Made by a program: the position numbers and the translations under genes
The notes under the pieces: generated by a model
What the model was told of the DNA's origin: nothing
Databases searched by the model: none
Seen by the model: only the letters and a program-made list of their open reading frames with translations
Assembly (NCBI RefSeq): GCF_900104085.1
Contig: NZ_FNLD01000003.1
Span: forward strand, 1 to 64,000
From: Pseudoxanthomonas sp. CF125
Lineage (GTDB): Bacteria; Pseudomonadota; Gammaproteobacteria; Xanthomonadales; Xanthomonadaceae
Direction: 5' to 3'
Length of the DNA: 64,000 nt
Shown here: positions 51,073 to 61,800 of the stretch, piece by piece
Numbering within the stretch: the stretch's first letter is position 1
Layout of the letters: every line of letters starts with the position of its first letter

Positions 51073-51921
51073 TCAAGTCCAGGATCTGCACCATCGCACC
51101 ACCAGCGCCTGCAGCTCGGCCTGCGCCGACAGTTCGGTGAAGGTATGGTTGGCATGCGGAAAGAAAGCGCTCTCGACCCTGCCTCTCAGTTCGGGAAAGG
51201 TTTCGAACAACTGGTCTTCATGGTTGAAACGCGCGCCCAATACGCCCGAATAGATGGCCAGGATGCGGACGCCGCGATCGACCAGCGCATTCAACTGTCG
51301 GCGGTATTGATCGATGGGTGGTACCTCGCGACCGCCCGAATGCGCCTGGGCCGAAGACGGCGCCCGTAACGTCTTGGCGATACGGCGCATGGCCGATCGT
51401 CCGAAACGCAGAGGCAAACGCAGCCAAGCGCCGATCCTTCCGCCGCGGCCAAGCGATTGCCGCATTTGCGAGCGCCTGGTTGCGTAGGCCGGTGGGTCGA
51501 CCACCACCACGCCGCGGACGCGCGGATCGGTCTCCGCCGCGGCCAAGGCGTTGTCGGCGCCGGAACAGATGCCGAACAGGATGAAACCCGATGAATCCCC
51601 TTCGGCGGCAAGGCTGTCCAGCGCGGACCTGATGTCGGCCACCGAACTCTCGCGGAAAGTCATGCGTCCGGGCAGCGCGCGGCTGTCGCCGATGCCCGAA
51701 AGATCCATCCTGGCGACGCGGTGGCCAAGTCCCGCCAAGGCGCGGGCCAGGTTCACATGCAGCCGGTGCGGGCCGACCCGATGCAGCACGCCCGCGTTCA
51801 AGATCAACACGCCCGTCACCGGCGCCGGCGGCGCAGGGGGATCGGAAACGATGGCGATCAGGTTTTCCTCGTCGCCGAACCACGCCACCCGTTCCTTCAC
51901 TGCCGCTTGCTCCGTCGACAT
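51073..51921 (-). CDS. Alpha/beta hydrolase, exosortase-associated hydrolase 1-like
   Basis: The protein has 282 residues. Nucleophile elbow GICSGADNAL (Ser), oxyanion region LILNAGVLHRVGPHRLHVNLAR, and the catalytic His in FFPHANHTF. The VGPHRLHVNLARALAGLGH and RMDLSGIGDS strings are typical of the hydrolase-1 family found next to exosortases and to acyl-transfer gene clusters. No exosortase is visible here. Divergent from the hydrolase-2-like gene 62 bp away. A proofreading thioesterase or acyl hydrolase for the NRPS is an inference. Confidence 0.8.
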   Translation of the reverse strand: MSTEQAAVKERVAWFGDEENLIAIVSDPPAPPAPVTGVLILNAGVLHRVGPHRLHVNLARALAGLGHRVARMDLSGIGDSRALPGRMTFRESSVADIRSALDSLAAEGDSSGFILFGICSGADNALAAAETDPRVRGVVVVDPPAYATRRSQMRQSLGRGGRIGAWLRLPLRFGRSAMRRIAKTLRAPSSAQAHSGGREVPPIDQYRRQLNALVDRGVRILAIYSGVLGARFNHEDQLFETFPELRGRVESAFFPHANHTFTELSAQAELQALVVRWCRSWT

Positions 51922-51983
51922 CGATCATCAACCATTGTGACCAGCGTGCAAGTATCGTAACCGCAGTACCAGGGGGCTGTCGG

Positions 51984-52805
51984 ATGAACGTGGAGTACTT
52001 CGAAGGCAATGGCCGCAGCCTGCTGGGTACATCGCACCCGGCGCCCCGGCTTCGCGCCGGCGGCACCTCGGTGCTGTTGTGCAATCCCTTCGGCGAGGAA
52101 GCCGCGCGAGCGCACCGCGCCTACCGGGTACTGGCCGGAAAACTGCAGGACGAAGGCTACGCGACACTGCGCTTCGACTATTCCGGCACCGGTGATTCTT
52201 CGGGCGATGCCATCGACTCGACGGTGGAGCAGTGGGTCGACGACATAGAAGCGGCCATCGGCGAGTCGCGGCGCCAGTCGGGCAGCTCGCAAGTGGTGCT
52301 GGTGGGCCTGCGTTTCGGGGCTGCGCTGGCGACGCTTTGCGCGCGGCGCGAAAACCTGGGAATCGCGCACCTGGTGCTCTGGGATCCTGTGGTGCGCGGA
52401 GATCTCTACCTGCAGGAACTGGCGGGAATGCATGCGGCCTACTTGAACGAAGAACTCGGGCGCACGGATTTCCAGTCGGGTGGGAATGACGGAGGCTTTC
52501 CCGCCGAAGCGCTGGGCATGCCCATCAGCGCCACGCTGGCGGCGCAGATGGCCGGGATCGACATCGCGCCAGAACTGCCGCGCACCAGGCACATCACCGT
52601 CGTCAGCACGCGCGACTCCACGCAAATGCAGCGTCTGCGCACTTTGTGGCAACCCTGTCCGGCCCTGCGCTGGATCGACGTTATGGAAGGGACTACCTGG
52701 AACTCGGACGCGGCGCTGAACAGTGCGCTGGTGCCGGCCCGGGAAATAGCATCCATCGTCACAGGGGTCATGGAATGCAGTCCACAACGCCGGGGGGCGG
52801 ACTAG
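51984..52805 (+). CDS. Alpha/beta hydrolase fold protein, exosortase-associated hydrolase 2-like, no nucleophile Ser
   Basis: The protein has 273 residues. AGGGGG 8 nt upstream of the ATG. LLCNPFGEEAARAHRAYRVLA and RFDYSGTGDSSGD match the hydrolase-2 family. The nucleophile elbow reads VLVGLRFGAAL, with Arg where Ser is expected; the same GLR-x-GA form is known in that family, so this is not a mutation but suggests a non-classical or non-catalytic role. The final 31 bp overlap the start of the NRPS gene in another frame, so the two are translationally coupled. Confidence 0.78.
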   Translation: MNVEYFEGNGRSLLGTSHPAPRLRAGGTSVLLCNPFGEEAARAHRAYRVLAGKLQDEGYATLRFDYSGTGDSSGDAIDSTVEQWVDDIEAAIGESRRQSGSSQVVLVGLRFGAALATLCARRENLGIAHLVLWDPVVRGDLYLQELAGMHAAYLNEELGRTDFQSGGNDGGFPAEALGMPISATLAAQMAGIDIAPELPRTRHITVVSTRDSTQMQRLRTLWQPCPALRWIDVMEGTTWNSDAALNSALVPAREIASIVTGVMECSPQRRGAD

Positions 52806-55800
52806 CGGGTGCCGAACGGCCCCACCAGTCTGGCGACGGGAACAGCGACAACCAGACCAACTTTCGGCCTGAAGCGACGGTGCACGCGCTGTTCCGGGAA
52901 CGCGCGCTCGCGCATCCGCAGCGACTGGCGCTGGTCTGGCAGGGCGGCCAGCTCGACTACGCAGGTCTGGACCGGCGCTCGGATGCAGTCGCACGCCATC
53001 TGATTTCGCTCGGCTGCCGGCCGGACCAGCCGGTCGCCCTGTGCCTGCCGCGGTCGGCCGAGGCGGTGATCGTCGCCCTTGGCATCCTCAAGGCCGGTGG
53101 CGCCTACCTGCCGCTGGACCCCGCCTATCCGCGCGCGCGCCTGCAGGCGCTGCTGGAAGATGCGCGCGCCGACATCGTGATCGCCAGCGACCAGGCGCGT
53201 AGCGCGCTGGTCGGGCTGTCTACCCATCTGCTCTCGCTGGAAGCGCTGGAGGCCGAACTCCCGCAAGCCGCAGAGGACCTGCCCGAACGTACGTCCGCCA
53301 GTGGCCTGGCCTATGTGATGTACACCTCCGGATCGACCGGCGCGCCCAAGGGCGTGCAGATCGAACACCGCTCCATCGTGCGTCTGGTCGGCGATATCGC
53401 CTATGCGACGCTGGACGCCGACACCTGCTTCCTGCATGCCGCCCCGCTGGGATTCGACGCTTCGACCCTCGAAATCTGGGGACCTCTGCTCAATGGCGGT
53501 CGCTGCGCCATCTTCCAGGAACCGGTGCCCGATGCGCGCGCGCTCGCCGCCTGCATCGAAGCCCTGGGGGTCACCAGCGCGTGGCTGACTGCCGCCCTTT
53601 TCAACTCCATCGTCGACGAAGACGTATCGGCATTGGCGCGGCTGCGGGAACTGCTGATCGGAGGCGAGGCGCTGTCGCCGCGTCACGTGCGCACCGCCCT
53701 GCACGCCCTGCCCGATCTGGCGCTGAGCAACGGCTACGGTCCCACCGAATGCACCACCTTCGCCACTACCTACCGGATACCCCGCGATCTGCCCGCCGAG
53801 GCCAGGACCATTCCGATCGGCCGCGCCATCGCCGACACGCTGCTGGTCGTGCTGGACGAACGGGGAAAGCCGGTGCCAGCGGGCGAAGTCGGCGAGCTGT
53901 ATATCGGCGGCCGGGGCCTGGCGCGTGGATACCTGGGGCGTCCGGATCTGGATACGGAACGCTTCGTCATCGACGCATCCGGCCGCCGGCTGTATCGCAC
54001 CGGCGACCTGGTCAGCTGGGGCGACGACGGAATGCTCAAGTTCGTCGTCCGCGTGGACCAGCAGGTGAAGATCCGCGGATTCCGCATCGAACCGGCGGAG
54101 ATTGAAGCGGCCCTGTCCGTCCATCCCAATGTGAAAGCCTGCGCGGTCCTGGCGTTGCCCGGACCGGGCATGGACAAAAGGCTGGTCGCCTACGTCGTCT
54201 CCCAGAGCGGCGACTGCGACGCGGCCGATCTGCGCCAGCATCTTCAGTACTCGCTGCCGGACTACATGGTGCCGGCGATATTCCTGCCGCTGGAAGCGCT
54301 GCCGGTTACGCCCAACGGCAAGCTGGATCGCGCCGCACTGCCCATGCCCGGCAATGCGCGACCCGATCTGGCGCGGCCTTTCCGCACGCCGCGCGGCGAA
54401 CTCGAAACTGCGTTGTGCACGGCGTTCGCGTCGGTGCTGGGACTGGACAGCGTGGGCGCCGACGACGGCTTCTTCGAGCTGGGCGGCGACTCGCTGCTGG
54501 CCATACGGCTTCTGCACCAGCTGCGTGTCGCCGGGATCGCCGACTACACGCCGATGCGCCTGTTCGAGTCGCCCACGCCGGCCAAACTGGCGCGGGCGCA
54601 GACGTTCGCCGCCCAAAGCAGGGACGCCGGCCCGGCGCTGCCCGACGAACCCATCGCCATCGTCGGGATGGCGGGGCGGTTTCCGGGCGCGGACGACATC
54701 GAGGCGTTCTGGAACAACCTGTGCGCGGGCACCGAATCGATCCGCATGTTTGCGCCGGAAGAGATCGACCCCAGCATTCCCCCGGCGCTACGCGATCATC
54801 CCGACTACGTGCGCGCCCGCGGCGTACTCAACGATACCGCGGGCTTCGATGCGGCCTTCTTCGGCATCTCGCCGCTGGAAGCGCAACTCATGGACCCGCA
54901 GCATCGCCATTTCCTGGAAACCGCCTGGCATGCGCTCGAGCATGCGGGTTACGTGCCTGAAACCGCGCCGGGCCGGGTCGGCGTGTTCGGCGGCATGTAC
55001 AACGCCAGCTACTACCAGAAGCACGTGCTGCCGCGCCCGGACACCATCGCCAGGCTGGGCGAACTGCCCACCATGCTGGCCAACGAAAAGGACTATCTGA
55101 CCAGCCGGGTGTCCTACAAGCTCGGATTGAATGGTCCGGCCGTCAGCGTGCATACCGCCTGCTCGACTTCCCTGGTCGCCACCGTGATGGCGATGCAGAG
55201 CCTGCGCCGCGGCGATTGCGACCTGGCCCTGGCCGGCGGCGTCGCCATTACCTGCCCACCCGATAGCGGCTATCTGTACCAGGAAGGCGCGATGGCCTCG
55301 CCCGACGGGCATACGCGCACCTTCGATGCCGATGCGGCCGGTACGGTGTTCTCCGATGGCGTGGCCATGCTCTCCCTGCGCAGGCTTTCCGATGCGGTGG
55401 CCGCGGGCGACACCATCTACGCGGTGCTGCTCAGCGGCGCGGTCAACAACGACGGCGCCGACCGCGCCAGCTTCACTGCGCCCAGTCCCGGCGGCCAAGC
55501 CAGCGTCATCGCCCTGGCCCATGATCGCGCGGGAATCGATGCGCGCAGCATTTCCTACCTGGAAGCGCACGGCACCGCGACTCCGCTGGGCGATCCGATC
55601 GAGATAGAAGGACTCACCCGCGCGTTCCAGCGCCACACGCGCGACACCGGTTTCTGCGCCATCGGCTCGCTCAAGAGCAACGTGGGCCACCTGGTCACCG
55701 CCGCCGGCGCGGCCAGCCTGATCAAGACCTCGCTGGCGCTGCATCGGAACACGCTGCCGCCGACGATCGGCTTCGACAAACCCAATCCCCACATCGATTT

Positions 55801-58800
55801 CGCCGCTACGCCTTTCGTGCCGCTGGCGCGTTTGGCGCACTGGCCGCGCACCGGCGAGCCGCGACGCGCAGGCGTCAGCGCGTTCGGCTTCGGTGGCACC
55901 AACGCGCACGTGGTCGTGCAGGAAGCGCCCGAGGCGCCGCCCCACGCAACGTCCGCACGCCAGGCACAGTTGCTGGTGGTGTCAGGGCGCACGCCAGAAG
56001 CATTGCAGGCCAATTGCCAGCGGTTGGCCGCCCATCTTGCCGACGCCGCCGAAGACCCGCTTGCGCCGCTTGCCGACATCGCCCATACCTTGCGGTTGGG
56101 ACGGCGCGCGTTCGCCCATCGGCATGCCGTCGTCGCGAGCTCCATAACGGAGGCCGCGCGCCTGTTCGCCGAGCCGTTGCCGCAGCGCCCGCTGGCGGAA
56201 AGCGCGCCGGACATCGCATTCCTGTGCTCCGGCCAGGGATCCCAGTACGCCTCGATGGGCCACGGCCTGTACCAGACCGAGCCCGCATTCCGGGCGGCCT
56301 ATGACCAGTGTTGCGAGATACTGCGCAAGTCGAGCGGGCGCGATCCGCGCAACGAGTTCTTTTCCACCGACGCCGACGCCCTGTTGCCCACCCGCGTCAC
56401 CCAGCCGGCGATCTTCGCCCTGGAATACGCGCTGGCCCAGCTATGGATCAGCTGGGGAATCGTCCCCACCGCGTTGATCGGACATAGCGTGGGCGAGTTC
56501 GTCTGCGCGGTGCTGGCGGAGGTCATGTCGCTGGAAGACGGACTGGCGCTGGTGGAACTGCGCGGCCAGCTGATGCAGCTGCAACCCGAAGGCAGCATGC
56601 TCTCGGTGCGCCTGGCCACCAACGAACTTGCGCCCTACCTGGAAGACGGCGTCGAGCTGGCGGCGGAGAACGGCCCGCACCTGTGCGTGCTGGCCGGCCC
56701 CACGGCGGCTGTCGATCGGGTCGAAGCGCGCCTGCAAGCCGAAGGCGTCGCCGCACGCAGACTGGTGACCTCGCACGCGTTCCATTCGGCGATGATGGAG
56801 CCGGTAGTCGAGCCGATGCGGCAACGGCTGCAATCCGTCTTCCTGCAGGCGCCCAGGATTCCCATCCTGTCCACCGTCACCGCCGACTGGCTTGGCGATG
56901 AGCAGGCTTGCGACCCCGATTACTGGGCCCAGCATCTGCGCAAGCCGGTTCGCTTCGCCCCTGCGGTGTCGAAACTGGTGGCCGATCCGGCACGACTGTT
57001 CGTAGAAATCGGTCCGCGCGCCACGCTGACCACGCTGGCGCATCAAGCGGCGGTGGGAAAACGCGGACAGACTGTCGCCGTCGCCAGCCTGTCCGATTCG
57101 CCGGCAAGCGAGTCCTCCGCCATCGCCGCGGCGCTCGCCAAATTGTGGACGCTGGGCGCGGCTCCCGACTGGCAGACCTACACCGCGCACGAATCGCGCC
57201 GCCGCGTGGCCTTGCCCGGCTACGCCTTCCAGCATCAGCGCTACTGGCTGGACGGTGTCGCCGCACAAACAATGACGGCGCCGGATACGGCGACGCCCGA
57301 GGAGGTCGCCACCGCGCATGAGCCTGCAGCGATGGCCGTTAGCAGCGACGGCGATGCCGTCCACGGCGCTCTGTTTGCGCAACTGCAATCGGTGATCGAG
57401 GAAGTGTCCGGACTGGAAGTGACCCAGGTCGAATGCGCCACGCCGTGGCTGGAGCTGGGCCTGGATTCCCTGGCGCTGACGCAGCTTTCGTTGCAGGTGC
57501 AACGCAGCTTCAAGGTCAAGGTGTCGTTCCGGCAGATGATGGAGCAGTACGGATCGATGGCCAGGTTGCTCGACTTCCTTGCCGAAGCCGGCGGCAACGC
57601 CGCGATCACCGCATCCCCCGCGCCGGCCAAGGCCAGCAGCGCGGCCGGCGACGAAGAGGAAACCGACGGCAGGCCGCTCGCCTACGACGTGAAGAAGGCC
57701 TTCGGCGCGATCGCGCGCATCCACAACCATGCCGACGCGATGACGCCCTTGCAGCGCGAACGGCTGGATGCGCTGGTGGCGCGCTACACCTCCAAAACCG
57801 GCGGGTCCAAAGCCTACACCGCCAAACACCGTCGCCACATGGCCGATCCTCGCGTGGTCAACGGCTTCCGTCCGCTCACCAAGGAGCTGGCTTACCAGTT
57901 GGTGATCGAACGCTCGCGCGGTTCGCGCATGTGGGACCTGGACGGCAACGAGTACGTGGATGTGCTGTCCGGATTCGGCATGAACCTGTTCGGCTGGCAG
58001 CCCGACTTCCTGCGCGAGGTGCTGCACCAGCAGATCGAGGACGGCTACGAGATCGGTCCGCAGCACGTGCTCGCCGGCGAAACCGCGGAGCTGTTCACCG
58101 AACTCACCCAGGCCGAGCGTGTGGCGTTCTGCAATACCGGCTCCGAAGCGGTGATGGGCGCCATGCGCATCGCGCGTACGGTGACGGGCCGCAACACCAT
58201 CGCCCTCTTCACCGGCGCCTACCATGGCATCTTCGATGAAGTCATCGTGCGCGGCACGCGCAAGCTGCGCAGCATTCCGGCCGCGCCGGGCATCATGGCC
58301 TCGGCTTCGCAGAACGTGCTGGTGCTGGACTACGGCACCGAGGAGTCGATGCGGATCCTGCGCGAGCGGGCGCACGAGCTGGCCGCGATCCTGGTGGAAC
58401 CGGTGCAGAGCCGTCGCCCGGACTTCCAACCGGTGGAATTCCTGCGCCAATTGCGCGAGCTGACCCGGGAAAGCGGTTCGGTGCTGATCTTCGACGAGGT
58501 GGTCACCGGCTTCCGTGCGCACCCTCGCGGCATCCAGGGCCTGTTCGGCATCGAAGCCGACCTGGCTTGCTACGGCAAAGTGGTCGGCGGCGGTTTCCCC
58601 ATCGGAGTCATCGCCGGCAAGCGTCCCTTCATGGATGCGCTGGACGGCGGCCATTGGGAATACGGCGACGATTCGGCGCCTACGGTCGGGGTGACGTATT
58701 TCGCCGGGACCTTCGTACGCCACCCACTGGCGCTGGCGGCGGCCAAGGCCAGCCTGCAGCGATTGCGCGACGCCGGGCCCGAACTCCAGGAAGGCTTGAA

Positions 58801-61800
58801 CCGGCGTACCGCCGGGATGGTCGAGCGGATCAACGCAGCGATGCGCGAACTCGGCGCTCCTTTCAAGCTGGCCACGTTCGCCTCGTTGTGGCGGAACGTG
58901 TTCACCGAGGAAATGCCCTACGGCGATCTGCTGTATGTGATGTTGCGCGACCGCGGCATCCACATCCTCGACAACTTCCCCTGCTTCCTCACCACCGCGC
59001 ACACCGACGAGGACATCGCCCGCATCGTTTCCGCCTACCGCGAAGCGGCGGCGGAAATGATCGAAAGCGGTTTCTTCCCGGTAGTGCCGGCAGAACCGCA
59101 ATCGGAGATCGCCGCAAGCGGCTCGCGCGTGGTCCCCACGACCGAACAACAGCGGGAGGTATGGCTGGCCGACCGGATGGGTACCGAAGCCTCGCTCGCC
59201 TACAACGAATCCATTTCGCTGCACCTGCGCGGAACCCTGGACGTGGAGGCCTTGCGTGCGGCGGTCCGGTCGCTGGTTTCCCGCCATGACGCATTGCGTT
59301 CCACCTTCTCCGTCGATGGTATGAGCTTGCAGACGCATGCGGCCCTGCCTGCACTGGATCTTGAGTTGCACGATTTCAGTTCGGGCAGCCCTGCAGAAGC
59401 CCAGGCGCAGCTCGCCGCGATAGTCGAACAGCACGTTTCGCAACCCTTCGACTTGTCCGCGGGTCCGCTGGTGCGCACGGCGCTGGCGCGGCTGCAGGAA
59501 GCGCACCACGTCCTGGTGCTCACCGGCCATCACATCGTGCTCGACGGGTGGTCGTTCTGGGTGCTGGTCAAGGAACTGGCAGCCGAGTACGCGCGCTTCA
59601 AGCTGGGTTCGGGCGCCGCGCTGCCGGCCGCGCCCTCCTTCGCCGATTTCGCCGTTGAAGCCGCCCGCCAGGCCGGCAACGATGTTGAGGATCTCCAGTG
59701 GTGGTCGCAGCAGTTCGCCGACGGCGGCCCCGTGCTGGAATTGCCCGTCGACCGTCCGCGTCCGCGTCTGCGCACCCAGACTGCGGGCCGGCTCGATCAC
59801 CTGCTTCCCGCGCCGTTGGTCAAGGAGATGCGCAAAGTCGGCGCCGCCCGCGGCACCAGTCTGTTCGCCAGCCTGCTGGCCGGCTTCTCCACGTTGCTGC
59901 ATCGGCTGACCAGCCAGGACGACGTGGTGATAGGCATTCCCGTGGCCGGCCAGGCGGCGGGCAATGAAGGCCTGGTGGGGCATTGCGTCAGCATGCTGCC
60001 GCTGCGCCTGCGCATGCAGCCTTCGATGCCTTTCGCCCGGCTGCTGGAGTGCAGTCGGGTGGCGATGCTCGACGCTTACGACCACCAGCGCGTCACCTTC
60101 GGGCGCCTGTTGCAGTCGCTGCCGCTGCAACGCGATCCTTCGCGCTTGCCGCTGATCAGCGTGATGTTCAACATCGACCAGGCCATGACCCTGGAGCGCG
60201 ATGCGGCGCCCGGCTTGTCTTTCGAGGTGCTGGGCAACGCACGCCGGTTCGAGACGTTCGAACTGTTCGTCAATGCCGTGGACCTGGGCGCCGAAGGCAT
60301 GCGCCTGGAATGCCAGTACAACCGCGATCTGTTCGATGCCGAAACCGTGGCGCGCTGGATGTCTTCCTTCGAGCTTCTGCTGGCCGACGCGGCGGCCGAT
60401 CCGGAGCGTGCGCTCGGCGCGCTGACGGTGCTGGGCCAGCAAGACGTGCGCAAACTCGAAGACTGGAACCGCACCGGAACGGCATACGCCAACGACCAGC
60501 GGGTGGAAGCGCTGATCCTCCAACAAGCGCTGCGTTCGCCTGCCGCCATCGCCGTGCGCGCCGGTGCGGACACATTGAGCTATGCGCAGCTGGACGCGCG
60601 TTCCCATGCCATCGCCTGCGCGTTGCAGGACGCGGGCGTGAAGCCGGCAGATCGCGTCGGCCTGTTGCTGGAGCGCGATATCGACCTGATTCCCGCGCTG
60701 CTCGGCGCGTGGCGCGCGGGGGCATGCTACGTACCCCTGGATCCGGCGTTCCCGCTGGAGCGCCTTGCCTACATGGCGGAAGATTCCGCTCTGCGCTTCG
60801 TGCTGAGCACGCAGGAATTGTCGGAACGGCTGGGCGAGGCGGTGCGAGGTGCGTCCGTCATCCGCCTGCAGGACATTCCCGCTTGCCTCGGCCGTGCATC
60901 GGCCCCGCAGGGATCGGCCGACGACGACGCCTACCTCATCTATACCTCCGGCTCCACCGGCCGGCCGAAGGGCGTGCGGGTGACGCACCGCTCGGTAGCC
61001 AACTTCCTGCAGTCCATGCGCCTGGCTCCGGGCCTCGATGCGCAGTCGCGCCTGGCGGCGGTGACCACGCTGTCCTTCGACATCGCGGTGCTGGAACTGC
61101 TGCTGCCCTTGCTGGTCGGCGCGGAGGTGCTGGTCGTGGGGCGCGAGCAGGCCATCGACGGCACCGCCCTGCGCGCTTTGCTGGAAAGACACGCAATCAA
61201 CGCCATGCAGGCCACGCCCATGACCTGGCGGTTGCTGCTGGAGTCCGGCTGGGAAGGCGGAACGGATTGGAAAGCGTTGTGCGGCGGCGAACCGATGCCG
61301 CCCGACCTCGCCGCGGCATTGCTGCCGCGCACGGGCGAACTCTGGAATCTTTACGGCCCCACCGAAACCACGGTGTGGTCCAGCGCGCATCGCGTGATCG
61401 ATACGGCCCTTCCGCTTCCCATCGGCAAGCCGATCGCCAACACCCAGCTGCACGTGATGGACGCCGCCCTGAATCGCGTTCCGATCGGCGTGGTGGGCGA
61501 GCTGTGCATCGGCGGCGATGGCGTGGCCCGCGGCTACCTGGACCGGCCGCAACTGACCGCCGAACGCTTCGTCGAAACCGGGCACGGCCGCTTGTACCGC
61601 ACCGGCGACCTCGCCCGCTGGCGCAATGACGGCACCCTGGAATGCCTGGGTCGCAACGATTTCCAGGTCAAGCTGCGCGGTTACCGCATCGAGTTGGGCG
61701 AAATCGAACAGCAGTTGGCCAGCCACCCCGACGTCGTCCAAGCCGTGGCGGTTACGCGCACGTTCGCCGAGGGGGATGTCAGGCTGCTTGCGTATGTCGT

